From Leucobacter luti (GTDB taxonomy: Bacteria > Actinomycetota > Actinomycetes > Actinomycetales > Microbacteriaceae), in contig NZ_CP080492.1 of assembly GCF_019464495.1 (NCBI RefSeq), forward strand, positions 2,666,001 through 2,730,000: a DNA stretch of 64,000 nt, read 5' to 3'. The translations under genes and the position numbers were made by a program. A model generated the notes under the pieces. That model ran no database searches. It saw only the letters and a program-made list of their open reading frames with translations, and was not told the origin of the DNA. Below are positions 52,658 to 61,125 of this stretch, piece after piece; position 1 is the stretch's first letter; each line of letters opens with the position of its first letter.

Positions 52658-53281
52658 ATGTCGATCGATCACGTCAGCGCTGCGTACAGCGCGCGGGCTC
52701 AGCACTACGTTGCAGCTGTCGGCAAGATTGAGCATGTCGATGAGCGCGATCGAGAGTTTGTACGTGCCTGGGCCCGACAGATCCAGGGCCAGATACTCGA
52801 TGTGGGCTGTGGTCCCGGTCAGTGGACGGCGTATCTCAGTGCCCAAGGTGCCGAAGTGCAAGGAATCGATCCGGTCGCCGCTTTTATCGAGCGGGCAGAG
52901 GCGGACTACCCCGCGGCACGCTACCGTCAAGGTTGCGCAGAAGACCTTGCAGTCCCAGACAACGCACTGGGCGGAATCCTCGCCTGGTTCTCGCTGATCC
53001 ACACGGATCCGGACGACATTGCGGGCATCGTCGCTGAGTTCGCCCGTGCATTGCAGCCGGGCGGAACCGTGCTGATCGGGTTCTTTGCGGGGCCATCAGG
53101 CAGCGTCTTCGACCACGCCATCACCACGGCGTACTACTGGACACCCGACGCCTGGGCTGAGCTCCTCGAACGCGCCGGCTTCGTTGTGCGGGAGTCTTGG
53201 ACGCGCACCGAGGTGGACGCGCGCCCGTGTGGGGCTATCGTGGCGGAAATGTCTGCCGTACCGTCTGACCAGGTCCGGTAA
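52658..53281 (+). CDS. Class I SAM-dependent methyltransferase
   Basis: The 207-residue enzyme has a Rossmann-type methyltransferase fold with motif I ILDVGCGPGQWTAYL (residues 46-60), QGIDPVAAFIERA, then CAEDLAVPDNALGGILAWFSLIH and LQPGGTVLIGFF. Substrate unknown; it resembles UbiE/Methyltransf_11 type. ATG 52658 follows TAGGCT (52646-52651) by 6 nt, with the GCR repeat just upstream. Its last 47 bp overlap the convergent broken acetyltransferase gene. Confidence 0.88.
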   Translation: MSIDHVSAAYSARAQHYVAAVGKIEHVDERDREFVRAWARQIQGQILDVGCGPGQWTAYLSAQGAEVQGIDPVAAFIERAEADYPAARYRQGCAEDLAVPDNALGGILAWFSLIHTDPDDIAGIVAEFARALQPGGTVLIGFFAGPSGSVFDHAITTAYYWTPDAWAELLERAGFVVRESWTRTEVDARPCGAIVAEMSAVPSDQVR

Positions 53282-53593
53282 CGACCGTGCGGGGCACGAC
53301 GTCCTTCGCAACAACGGTGCTAGCACCGATCACCGCGCCGCACCCGATTGTCACGCCCGGCGTCACCGTCACATTCGCGCCGATCCACACGTCATCCTGG
53401 ATCACGATTGGCGCGACCGTGATCCCGTCAGTGCGCTCTTCGGGAGAGAGCGGATGCCCTGAGTCAGCAGTGTGACTCCAGGACCGATCATGACGCGGTC
53501 GCCGATGATGATGCCACCGAGATCAAAGAAGGTCACCACGTTGATCGCGGTCGGCAACGGGAAACGGAAGTTCGATCCCAAACCCACGATCAC
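53235..53593 (-). pseudogene. Hexapeptide-repeat O-acetyltransferase remnant, frameshifted and truncated
   Basis: Two frames together code a left-handed beta-helix acetyltransferase of the maltose/sugar O-acetyltransferase type. The first frame runs SNFRFPLPTAINVVTFFDLG and then GIIIGDRVMIGPGVTLLTQG; the second HPLSPEERTDG, VIQDDVWIGANVTVTPGVTIG and GAVIGASTVVAKDVV. Adding one base at the CCC at 53457-53459 rejoins them. The N-terminal part (normally 60-80 residues before this) is missing, and upstream sequence has no matching frame, so this copy is probably dead, unlike the simple one-base breaks elsewhere. Confidence 0.75.
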
Positions 53594-53860
53594 TTGCGAA
53601 GCGATAGCGGCGTTCTTGCACCGGGCGGAGCTGAAAAGTAGCGCCGGACCCGCTCAGTATGCCGGTGGGTGCAACGCCGATCCCGAGCCGTAGTGCTGAG
53701 AACTATGCTCGAACGCCTGAGGCGCGGGGTGACAGTGGAGGTGTGCCGCGTTGAACAGGCCGACGTATCCGGCCCGCAGTTCGGAGCTGAACTCGAAACG
53801 GGGCGCGACGAATGCTCGCCGCGCCCCTCGGAATCACCGCCTCTGCGATGTCTGCTTCGA

Positions 53861-53985
53861 CCGGACCTTCGGAGTTCGGCTTCCTTCCACCCCAGCGCAG
53901 GGGCCACGTGCTCCGCGAACGCCTACATCACGTGCAGATCGTATTCTGGGCCGAGCTGGTTCGGAATCCGTTGACAGTCCGCACG
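53861..53985 (-). pseudogene. Fragment of a second LLM-oxidoreductase gene (3' end)
   Basis: About 110 bp align, by eye near 85 percent, to the 3' end of the LLM gene at 54293. Read on the minus strand the fragment gives IPNQLGPEYDLHVM, a stop (TAG in place of the CAG of the intact copy), then AFAEHVAPALGWK. The frame is lost soon after. The rest of the gap 53594-53860 has nothing recognisable. Confidence 0.75.
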
Positions 53986-53995
53986 CACCCTCGTG

Positions 53996-54277
53996 CTACA
54001 AAAAGCCCGTCGTGGGGTCGATTGATGTGAGAAAGCCACGGATAGTGGTCTCGTGCTGTTCGCGACTGATTGGTTCGGATCCACCGGAAACACTGAACCC
54101 GTAGCCGTCGTTGGGTCCCGATACCCAGTCGTAGTGATGAGAGCCGTCCTCGGCGCGTCTGCGCACAAGAAAGGTCTCTTCGTCCACGGTGAAGCGCCCC
54201 AGCTCGGTATAAGACTCATCATCCTGCCGCAACATCGAGGAGTCTGAGTCATCCGTGGGCTCATCATCTTTGTCCAC
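53996..54277 (-). CDS. Small conserved hypothetical protein
   Basis: The 93-residue acidic, soluble protein has the motifs RFTVDEETFLVRRRAEDGSHHYDWVSGPNDGYGFS and IRGFLTSIDPTTGFL. I have seen this pattern (DWxxGPNxGYGFS then a helix and IDPxTGxL) in other actinobacterial small proteins of unknown function. It starts at GTG 54277, 15 bp after the LLM gene stop on the same strand, and is probably co-transcribed with it. It sits between the intact LLM gene and the LLM fragment. Confidence 0.7.
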   Translation of the reverse strand: MDKDDEPTDDSDSSMLRQDDESYTELGRFTVDEETFLVRRRAEDGSHHYDWVSGPNDGYGFSVSGGSEPISREQHETTIRGFLTSIDPTTGFL

Positions 54278-54292
54278 GGTCCGAACCTACCC

Positions 54293-55348
54293 TCATTGCT
54301 GGATCGCGTATCCCTCAACCGGGCCTTCGGTATTCGGCTTCCAGCCCAGCGCAGGGGCGACATGCTCCGCAAACGCCTGCATCACGTGCAGGTTGTACTC
54401 GGGGCCGAGCTGGTTTGGGATCGTCAACATGAGTGTGTCCGCGGCCATGACGGCCTCATCGGCCAGCAACTGATCGATGAGCTTGTCTGGCGTATCCGCG
54501 TAGGTCTTCCCAAACGTCGATCGCATGCCGTCGATCACGCCCACCTGATCCTGCCCATCGCGGCCGCGCAGCCCAAAGTAGAGTTCGTCCTGTTCGCTCA
54601 CGATCGGGAACACGCTGCGGCTCACTGAGACGCGCGGCGCACCGGTGTGCCCGGCCGCTTTGTACGCTGCCCTGAACCGGTCAATCTGATCCCTCTGCAG
54701 CACGTGGAGCGGCTCGCCGGTGGCCTCGGTCAATAGCGTCGAGCTCATCAGATTGAGGCCCTGCCGCCCCACCTGCTCTGCGGAGTCACGTGAGCCTGCA
54801 CCCCACCACACGTGATCACGCAGGGTGGGAGACTGCGGCTCTATTGCGAGGCGACCTGGCGGGGCCATCTGCGGATCACTTTCGACGAGTGTGTCTCCGT
54901 CAATTGCCTGCAGGAACAGCTCAAACTTGTCGCGGGCAATATCCGCTCCGCGCGGGTCAGCTGACCCGGTGTAGCCAAACGCCTCGTAGCCACGCAGCGC
55001 AGTTTCGGGTGATCCCCGGCTCACGCCGAGCGCGAGTCGCCCGTCAGAAATGAGATCCAGCGCCGCCGCTTCCTCTGCGAGGTAGAGGGGGTTTTCGTAG
55101 CGCATATCGATGACTCCGGTGCCGACCTCAATGCGCTTCGTGCGCGCGGCCATCGCAGTCAGCAGCGGGATCGGCGAGGCCGCCTGACGCGCAAAGTGAT
55201 GTACACGCACGTACGCGCCGTTCACTCCAATTTCGTCGGCTCCCTCCGCCAACTCGATGGTCTGGCGCAGCATGTCGCCTGCGGTGCGCACCCGCGATCC
55301 GGGCACCGGGCCGTAGTGGCCGAAAGACAGGAATCCAAAAGCTCTCAT
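54293..55348 (-). CDS. LLM-class flavin-dependent oxidoreductase (luciferase-like)
   Basis: The 351-residue TIM-barrel flavoprotein has MRAFGFLSFGHYGPVPGS, AEGADEIGVNGAYVRVHHFARQAASPIPLL near residue 33, RIEVGTGVIDMRYENPLYLAEEAAALDLISDGRLALGVSRGSP, and GGAG-type cofactor loop WWGAGSRDSAEQVG. It uses reduced flavin from a separate reductase to oxygenate a substrate that I cannot name. ATG 55348 is chosen; a TATAGT box lies about 27 nt upstream. The longer frame reads through the CCGCGAGA repeat and is not real. A decayed relative lies nearby at 53861. Confidence 0.9.
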   Translation of the reverse strand: MRAFGFLSFGHYGPVPGSRVRTAGDMLRQTIELAEGADEIGVNGAYVRVHHFARQAASPIPLLTAMAARTKRIEVGTGVIDMRYENPLYLAEEAAALDLISDGRLALGVSRGSPETALRGYEAFGYTGSADPRGADIARDKFELFLQAIDGDTLVESDPQMAPPGRLAIEPQSPTLRDHVWWGAGSRDSAEQVGRQGLNLMSSTLLTEATGEPLHVLQRDQIDRFRAAYKAAGHTGAPRVSVSRSVFPIVSEQDELYFGLRGRDGQDQVGVIDGMRSTFGKTYADTPDKLIDQLLADEAVMAADTLMLTIPNQLGPEYNLHVMQAFAEHVAPALGWKPNTEGPVEGYAIQQ

Positions 55349-55457
55349 GCTCAGTGGAACAGCGTGTGCGCAACTATATTCCCGCGCATGTAGTTTGTTG
55401 CCGCCGGTTCCTTGCGCGGCCCCGAGCGGAAACACCGCTTGATCCTCCGCTGCGTCT

Positions 55458-55526
55458 CCGCGAGACCGCGAGACCGCGAGACCGCGAGACCGCGAGACCG
55501 CGAGACCGCGAGACCGCGAGACCGCG
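55458..55526. repeat. Octamer tandem repeat CCGCGAGA x 8
   Basis: Eight perfect CCGCGAGA units (55458-55521) and a partial ninth lie in the gap between divergent LLM and ABC transporter genes. Confidence 0.96.
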
Positions 55527-55612
55527 GTACCCGGTGCGGACGGCACTCTGGGATGACGCGCTTCATACCCAGGGCCGATCCGGTCGCGTGAGCCCGCTCG
55601 TAACTTCGAAGT

Positions 55613-56376
55613 ATGGATATTCAACCGAGCGATATGGGTCTGGTCGCGCGCGTCGCGAACCTCAGCAAGCACTACGGCGGTGGAGACCACCGCGTCACCG
55701 CCTTGAACGATGTCTCCATTGGGATTCGACGCGGCCAGTTCACCGCCATCATGGGGCCATCCGGATCGGGCAAGTCGACCCTCATGCACGTGATGGCTGG
55801 TCTTGACACCGCCACGGAGGGCCGTGTCTGGCTCGGCGACGACGAGATCACGAACCTCGGCGATGCAGACCTGACACGGCTCCGGCGGCGCAGGATCGGG
55901 TTCGTATTCCAGGCATTCAACCTCGTCCCCACACTCGACGTGATGGGGAACCTCCGGCTCCCGTTCGAGCTTGACGGCCGGGGCGTGCCCGCAGCGGACC
56001 GGGAGCGCATCGACACGCTGGTGAACGCGCTCGGCCTAACCGGTCGCACGAGCCATCGCCCGCACGAACTCTCTGGGGGCAGCAGCAACGCGTGGCGATC
56101 GCTCGCGCGCTTGCGACGCAGCCCGATGTCATCTTCGCCGACGAACCCACCGGTGCGCTCGATTCTCGTACGGGGCGCGAGGTGCTCGGGTTGCTCCGCG
56201 CTGCCGTCGTGCAGCAGGGGCAGAGCATCGCGATGGTCACGCACGATCCGATCGCTGCGAGCCACGCCGACCGGATTCTCTTCCTCGCGGACGGACGGAT
56301 TGTCGCTGACCGAGGCGCAATGACGCCCGAGCAAATCTCCACGGCCATGCTCAGCCTCGAATCGGTAGCGGCATGA
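55613..56376 (+). pseudogene. MacB/LolD-type ABC transporter ATPase, frameshifted
   Basis: The first frame has SKHYGGGDHRVTALNDVSIGI, Walker A MGPSGSGKSTLMH, Q-loop GFVFQAFNLVPTLDVMGNL and RPHELSGG. There the frame slips: adding one G in the GGGGG run at 56075-56079 continues QQQRVAIARALATQPDVIFADEPTGALDS to 56376 (254 residues). This matches the SalX/LolD family, so the break is likely a sequence error. ATG 55613 follows TAACTT (55601-55606) by 6 nt. Its stop overlaps the start of the permease gene by 4 bases, fitting one intact exporter operon. Confidence 0.85.
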
Positions 56377-57767
56377 AGACCGGGGCAGGCATTCGTGAGC
56401 ACGGGGCTACTGTCATCGTCGCCGCGCTCAGCACGCTTTTCGCATCGACACTGATCCTGGGCACCGGGGTCATGACCGCGGCGCTTGATCCTGACCTGAT
56501 TGAAAGCTCCGGCACCTTCCGCATGGTGCTGCTCATGGTGTCGGCTGTCTTCATCGTCATCGCACTCTACGTCGGCGCAATTGTCACCGCGAACACCTTC
56601 GCGACGATTATCGCGGGGCGCACCCGTACGATCGCTCTCCTGCGTCTCGTTGGCGCGAGTTCGCGAAAGGTGCGCTCACGGGTCGCAGGAGAGGGGCTCC
56701 TGATGGGAGCTCTTGGCGCAGGTATTGGGTGGGTGCTTGCCGAATTGCTGATCCTCGCGGCAGTGAGCTGGGGGCCAGGGCTCGGGTGGCTTCCCGCCGG
56801 ACGTGAGTACCCTCGGTTTGATCCGCTGACGGTGGGCGCCGTTGGAGTGGTCGCGCTGACCACGTGGGCTGCGGCGTGGGCTGGATCGCGCCGTGTGGGA
56901 TCCGTCTCGCCGATTGCCGCGACCGGTGCCGCGGTGGAGCTCCGGCCCGACGCCGCACGCGGACGCACGGCTCGCACCGTGTGGTCGATCATTCTGATCA
57001 TCCTCGGCGCAGTCTTCCTGACACTCGGCCTGCTGCTCGGGATGCTCACTCCGCTGGCGCTGCTCGTCGCATTCTTTGGCGGGCTGCTGTCATTCACGGG
57101 AATCGCGCTCGGCGCGCACATCATCATGCCTCCGATCCTGCGGCTCACCGGAACACTGCTGGGGCAAGGGCCAACGGGGCGTCTTGCCGCGGCGAACGCC
57201 GTGCGGTTCCCCGAGCGCAGCGCACGCTCCACAATTGGACTCGTCATCGGCGTCACCCTCGTCACCATGTTCGCTGTGGCGCTCGAGACCTACGGCAGTA
57301 TGACCCAGATTGCGTTTGAGAGCGACCCCGCCCTCGCTGCCGCACTCGCTGAGACGCTCGCGATCACCACCGCCGTCTTCACCGGGCTCGTGGGGTTCTC
57401 CGCGATCATCGCAGCCGTCGGCATGGTGAACACGCTCTCGCTCAGCGTGCTGCAGCGCACGCGAGAGCTCGGACTGTTGCGTGCGCTCGGGTTCACCGGC
57501 GGCCAGGTGCGGCGCATGGTGATCGCTGAGAGCTGTCAGATGACGCTCGCCGCGCTGGGCTTCGGCCTCCTGCTCGGTGTGTTCTACGGCTGGGTGGCCG
57601 CACAATCTTTGCTCGGATCGCAAGCTGGGTTCGCGCCACCCACGATCCCGTGGCTCGTGGTGTCCGGCATCGTCGTGTTCGGGTTCGTTCTCGCGGTGAG
57701 TGCTGCGGTGGCACCCGCACGGCGCGCGATCCGCGTCTCCCCGGTCGCGGCGCTCGCGGTGGATTAG
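56373..57767 (+). CDS. FtsX-like ABC transporter permease
   Basis: The 464-residue protein has two FtsX permease units. TM helix 1 is residues 12-35; GRTRTIALLRLVGASSRKVRSRVAGEGLL (near 82-110) is the coupling segment of the first unit; and RTRELGLLRALGFTGGQVRRMVIAESC (near 360-388) that of the second. Eight to nine TM segments in all. It works with the ATPase encoded just upstream (4-bp overlap), probably as an exporter of a lipid or peptide. The 3' end is copied in a 30-bp repeat. Confidence 0.9.
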   Translation: MKTGAGIREHGATVIVAALSTLFASTLILGTGVMTAALDPDLIESSGTFRMVLLMVSAVFIVIALYVGAIVTANTFATIIAGRTRTIALLRLVGASSRKVRSRVAGEGLLMGALGAGIGWVLAELLILAAVSWGPGLGWLPAGREYPRFDPLTVGAVGVVALTTWAAAWAGSRRVGSVSPIAATGAAVELRPDAARGRTARTVWSIILIILGAVFLTLGLLLGMLTPLALLVAFFGGLLSFTGIALGAHIIMPPILRLTGTLLGQGPTGRLAAANAVRFPERSARSTIGLVIGVTLVTMFAVALETYGSMTQIAFESDPALAAALAETLAITTAVFTGLVGFSAIIAAVGMVNTLSLSVLQRTRELGLLRALGFTGGQVRRMVIAESCQMTLAALGFGLLLGVFYGWVAAQSLLGSQAGFAPPTIPWLVVSGIVVFGFVLAVSAAVAPARRAIRVSPVAALAVD

Positions 57768-57820
57768 AAAGGGGGAGCGCCGCTCGCGGTGGACTAGAAA
57801 AGGGGAGCGCCGCTCGCGAG
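57751..57820. repeat. 30-bp tandem duplication spanning the permease stop codon
   Basis: 57751-57780 and 57781-57810 are copies with two mismatches, and 57811-57818 begins a third. The first copy contains the last codons and TAG of the permease gene. Confidence 0.92.
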
Positions 57821-57875
57821 TGGTGTCGTCTCCGGCGAGTGCTGCCGCCTCGGGGTCGCGCACGCGGAGGGAATC

Positions 57876-57960
57876 CGAGCTCATGCAGGAAATCCGAGCC
57901 CAGCCAGGACGAAACAGCTGATTTCTTCCTGTGCGAGCTCGGATTTCCTGCATGAGCTCG
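57876..57960. repeat. Palindromic interspersed repeat, copy 3 (perfect 24-bp arms)
   Basis: Arms 57876-57899 (core GAGCTCATGCAGGAAATCCG) and 57937-57960 are exact inverse complements around a 37-bp centre, which itself has a related inner half (TTCCTGTGCGAG). It shares its core with copies near 19.5 and 19.8 kb. It lies between an exporter operon and pepA. Confidence 0.9.
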
Positions 57961-58041
57961 CGTGACCCCAGCCACAGGCCCCCAGCACTGTCCAGGGGCC
58001 CAGCCCAGCGGGGTGGCAGCGTGCAGGGATAGGCTGGACGC

Positions 58042-59580
58042 ATGAGCGTTGTGATTGATCCCAGTTTCGATCCCGTCCCTTCTCTGACCCGCACGGTCGA
58101 CGTCCGCGTCGCCGATGCGGCAGCGGTCGCAGCGGCCCCTGCACGGGCGTGCTTCGTGCCGGCAGAGGGCGACCTTCCCGAGTGCGATTGCCTCGCTGGG
58201 GTGACGCGTGATGCGCTCGCCGCAGCGGGCTTCACCGGCGCAAAGAACCACACCCTGGTGCTCCCTGGCGCGCAGCTGTGTGTGCTGGTCGGCACGGGAT
58301 CCGGGATCGAGACGAGCGCCGTGCTCCGCGATGCCGTTGCCGCATTCACCCGCGCTGCCCGCGAGTCGGCCACGCTTGCGGTTGATCTCACCGGTGTGAT
58401 CGCAGCGGGGATCCCTGCAGACGAAGCTGCGCTCGCCGCAACGGAGGGTGCCCTTCTTGCGCGCTACCGCTTCGACGCGCTGAAGAGCGACCCGAAGACG
58501 GTGGAGCTCACAGACCTCGTGCTCGGTGTCGCAGCGGACACCGATGAGGTCAAGACTGCCCAGGCCGGCGTTGCACGCGGCCTGGTCCTCGCCCGCACCG
58601 CTGCGCTCGCCCGCGACCTCGCAAACACGCCGCCGCGCCACCTGAGCGCGGTGAAGTTTGCCGAGGTCATCGAGCGTTTGGCGCCTGAATTTGGCCTGGC
58701 CGTTGAGGTTTTCGATCGTGCCGCCCTCATGGAACTCGGTACGGGTGGTCTGCTTGGCGTGAATGCCGGAAGCGTTGAAGAACCCCGCATGATCAAGGTC
58801 AGCTACCGCCCGGCCGATGCTGATGGCCACCTGGCCCTCATTGGAAAGGGCATCATGTATGACTCGGGCGGGATCAGCCTGAAGCCGTCGAACGCGATGC
58901 ACGCTGCAATGAAGTTCGACATGATGGGCGCCGGGTCTGCGTTCGCATCGATGACAGCGCTGCGCGAGCTCGGCGTGACCACGGCCGTGACGAGCTGGCT
59001 CATGTGCACGGACAATATGCCCTCCGGCAGCGCTACGAAGCTGGGTGACGTGCTCACGATGCGCGGTGGAACCACCGTCGAGGTAAAGAACACCGATGCC
59101 GAGGGGCGGTTGGTCATGGCCGACGGCCTCGTGCTCGCCACTGAGGATCGCAGCGTCGATGAGCGCCGACCGGACGCGATCGTTGACATCGCGACGCTCA
59201 CCGGCGCTGTCATGGGGGCACTCGGTACGCGCACCGCCGGCATGCTCGCGAATGACGACCGAATCGCTACCCAGTTGCAGGCTGCCGCCGACGCGACTGA
59301 TGAGAACATTTGGCGTTTCCCTCTGGATCGCCGCTACCGGGACCAGCTGAAGTCGAATGTGGCTGACCTGTCAAACATCGGTGGCCAGTACGCCGGGGTG
59401 ATTCTCGCAGCGCTGTTCTTGGACGAGTTCGTCGACGGCACCCCGTGGGGTCACCTCGACATCGCTGGGACGATGCAGGCAGAAAGCGATGATCTGTGGC
59501 GCTCGGTGGGTTCCACCGGGTTTGGAGCACGCTTGCTTGCACAGTTCGCCGACGACTTCGTCGCACCAACCGGGGAGTAA
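58042..59580 (+). CDS. pepA: Leucyl aminopeptidase (M17)
   Basis: The 512-residue zinc aminopeptidase removes N-terminal residues from peptides in the cytosol. The C-terminal M17 domain has KGIMYDSGGISLKPSNAMHAAMKFDMMGAG near residue 269, where two metal ligands lie, and the signature NTDAEGRLVMADGL near residue 350, then DIATLTGAVMGALG. GIMYDSGG differs from the usual GITFDTGG but keeps the Asp. ATG 58042 follows TAGGCT (58030-58035) by 6 nt (leaderless). The M18 gene follows after 2 bp, so they form one operon of peptidases. Confidence 0.95.
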   Translation: MSVVIDPSFDPVPSLTRTVDVRVADAAAVAAAPARACFVPAEGDLPECDCLAGVTRDALAAAGFTGAKNHTLVLPGAQLCVLVGTGSGIETSAVLRDAVAAFTRAARESATLAVDLTGVIAAGIPADEAALAATEGALLARYRFDALKSDPKTVELTDLVLGVAADTDEVKTAQAGVARGLVLARTAALARDLANTPPRHLSAVKFAEVIERLAPEFGLAVEVFDRAALMELGTGGLLGVNAGSVEEPRMIKVSYRPADADGHLALIGKGIMYDSGGISLKPSNAMHAAMKFDMMGAGSAFASMTALRELGVTTAVTSWLMCTDNMPSGSATKLGDVLTMRGGTTVEVKNTDAEGRLVMADGLVLATEDRSVDERRPDAIVDIATLTGAVMGALGTRTAGMLANDDRIATQLQAAADATDENIWRFPLDRRYRDQLKSNVADLSNIGGQYAGVILAALFLDEFVDGTPWGHLDIAGTMQAESDDLWRSVGSTGFGARLLAQFADDFVAPTGE

Positions 59581-59582
59581 TC

Positions 59583-60938
59583 GTGACCGCTCTGCTGCGC
59601 GATCTCGACGCGTACATCCGCGGTTTCGCGGACTTCGTCACCGCGAGCCCCACGTCGTACCATGCCGCCAACGCGGTCGCGGCTCAGCTCGCTACGGCCG
59701 GATTTACCCCGCACGCCGAAGACGCGGCTTGGGATGCGCTGAGCGCCGGCAGCAGTGGTTTCGTGGTGCGCGATGGCGCCGTGATTGCGTGGCGGGCCGG
59801 GTCGGGCCTCTCCGCGACGAGCCCGGTGCGCGTGCTCGGCGTGCACACGGACTCTCCCGGCTTCGTGTTGAAGCCGCACCCGGACTTCCGTGCTGATGGC
59901 TGGGCGCAGGCCGGTGTCGAAGTCTACGGTGGGCCGCTGTTGAACTCGTGGCTGGATCGCGACCTCGGGATCGCCGGCCGAATCGTGACTCGCAACGGCA
60001 TCGAGTGCCTCGTGCAGACGGGCGCGGTCGCGCGGATCCCGCAGCTCGCCATTCACCTGGACCGCGAAGCAAACACGGGACTCGCCCTGAACAAGCAGCG
60101 CCACGTGCAACCGGTCCTCGCTGTTGGCGACAGCGCCGAGGGCGTGTCTGTCGCGGGCCTCCTGAGTGAGGCCTCGCGTGCGGCGAGTTTCGCGACCGCA
60201 GATGGAGCCTCGGAGACCGTCTTAGACGGCTGCAGCCTCGGCTTCGCACCGGACGAAATCGCTGGTGCCGACGTGCGGCTGTTCGATACGCAGCCGCCGC
60301 AGCGGATTGGGGCGAGCGGCGAGTTCTTCGCGTCGCCACGCCTCGACAACCTGAGCTCGACCTATGCGGGGCTGGTTGCCCTGCTCGAAACGGATCCGGC
60401 TCCCGGCACGATCTCCGTGCTCGCGGCGTTCGACCACGAAGAGCTCGGTTCGGAGACCCGATCCGGTGCGGCTGGCCCGTTCCTGGCCGACGTGCTGGGG
60501 CGGCTGCGCGCCAGTCTCGGAGCGACCCGCGATGAAGAGGCACAGGCCAGTGCCGCGTCGTGGTGCATCTCGGCGGATGCCGGGCACTCAGTGCACCCAA
60601 ACTATCCGGAGAAGCACGACCCCAACGTGCGCCCGCTGGCAGGCCGCGGGCCAATGCTCAAGATCAACGCGAACCAGCGCTACGCGAGCGATGCCCACGG
60701 CGCAGCACTCTGGGGGAGGGCCTGCGCTGCGGCAGAGGTGCCGACACAGGAATTCGTGTCGAACAACACCGTGCCCTGCGGGTCAACGATCGGCCCGATT
60801 ACCGCGACTCGTCTGGGAATCCGCACCGTCGATGTCGGAGTTCCCCTGCTGTCGATGCACTCGGCACGCGAACTCGCTCACGTCGCTGATCTTCACGGTC
60901 TCGCTCGCGCCACTGGCGCATTCTTCGCCGGGGCATAG
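59583..60938 (+). CDS. M18-family aminopeptidase
   Basis: The 451-residue metallo-aminopeptidase (aspartyl-type M18) has the metal and catalytic sites HTDSPGFVLKPHPD near residue 88, RLDNLSSTYAGL near 252, FDHEELGSETRSGA near 280, and DAGHSVHPNYPEKHDPN near 335 with MLKINANQRYAS and GVPLLSMHS. It starts at GTG 59583, 2 nt after the pepA stop; GGGGAG in the end of pepA serves as its ribosome site. Works with PepA in peptide turnover. Confidence 0.93.
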   Translation: MTALLRDLDAYIRGFADFVTASPTSYHAANAVAAQLATAGFTPHAEDAAWDALSAGSSGFVVRDGAVIAWRAGSGLSATSPVRVLGVHTDSPGFVLKPHPDFRADGWAQAGVEVYGGPLLNSWLDRDLGIAGRIVTRNGIECLVQTGAVARIPQLAIHLDREANTGLALNKQRHVQPVLAVGDSAEGVSVAGLLSEASRAASFATADGASETVLDGCSLGFAPDEIAGADVRLFDTQPPQRIGASGEFFASPRLDNLSSTYAGLVALLETDPAPGTISVLAAFDHEELGSETRSGAAGPFLADVLGRLRASLGATRDEEAQASAASWCISADAGHSVHPNYPEKHDPNVRPLAGRGPMLKINANQRYASDAHGAALWGRACAAAEVPTQEFVSNNTVPCGSTIGPITATRLGIRTVDVGVPLLSMHSARELAHVADLHGLARATGAFFAGA

Positions 60939-61060
60939 CCGCTTTCCGCAACGCTCACGGTCGGTATCGGGCGAGGCTTCTGGCCCCTGCTTCTGGCCTT
61001 CTCGCCTCTCGCGTCCCTGCGCTGACGCCTGCTGGGGCGGTGAGCGATGCGATCTTCCCC

Positions 61061-61125
61061 GTGGCGTGGCGTGGCGTGGCGTGGCGTGGCGTGGCGTGAC
61101 GTGACGTGCCGTGACGTGACGTGAC
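61061..61125. repeat. Pentamer tandem repeat GTGGC/GTGAC x 13
   Basis: Seven GTGGC units are followed by GTGAC-type units (one GTGCC) to 61125. It lies in the 335-bp gap 60939-61273, which has no gene I can support. Confidence 0.93.

Noticed and set aside
52025..53002. Minus-strand frame with 30 Ala in a row across the GCR repeat
   Set aside because: The poly-Ala run is only the repeat read in another frame, with the remainder antisense to two real genes.
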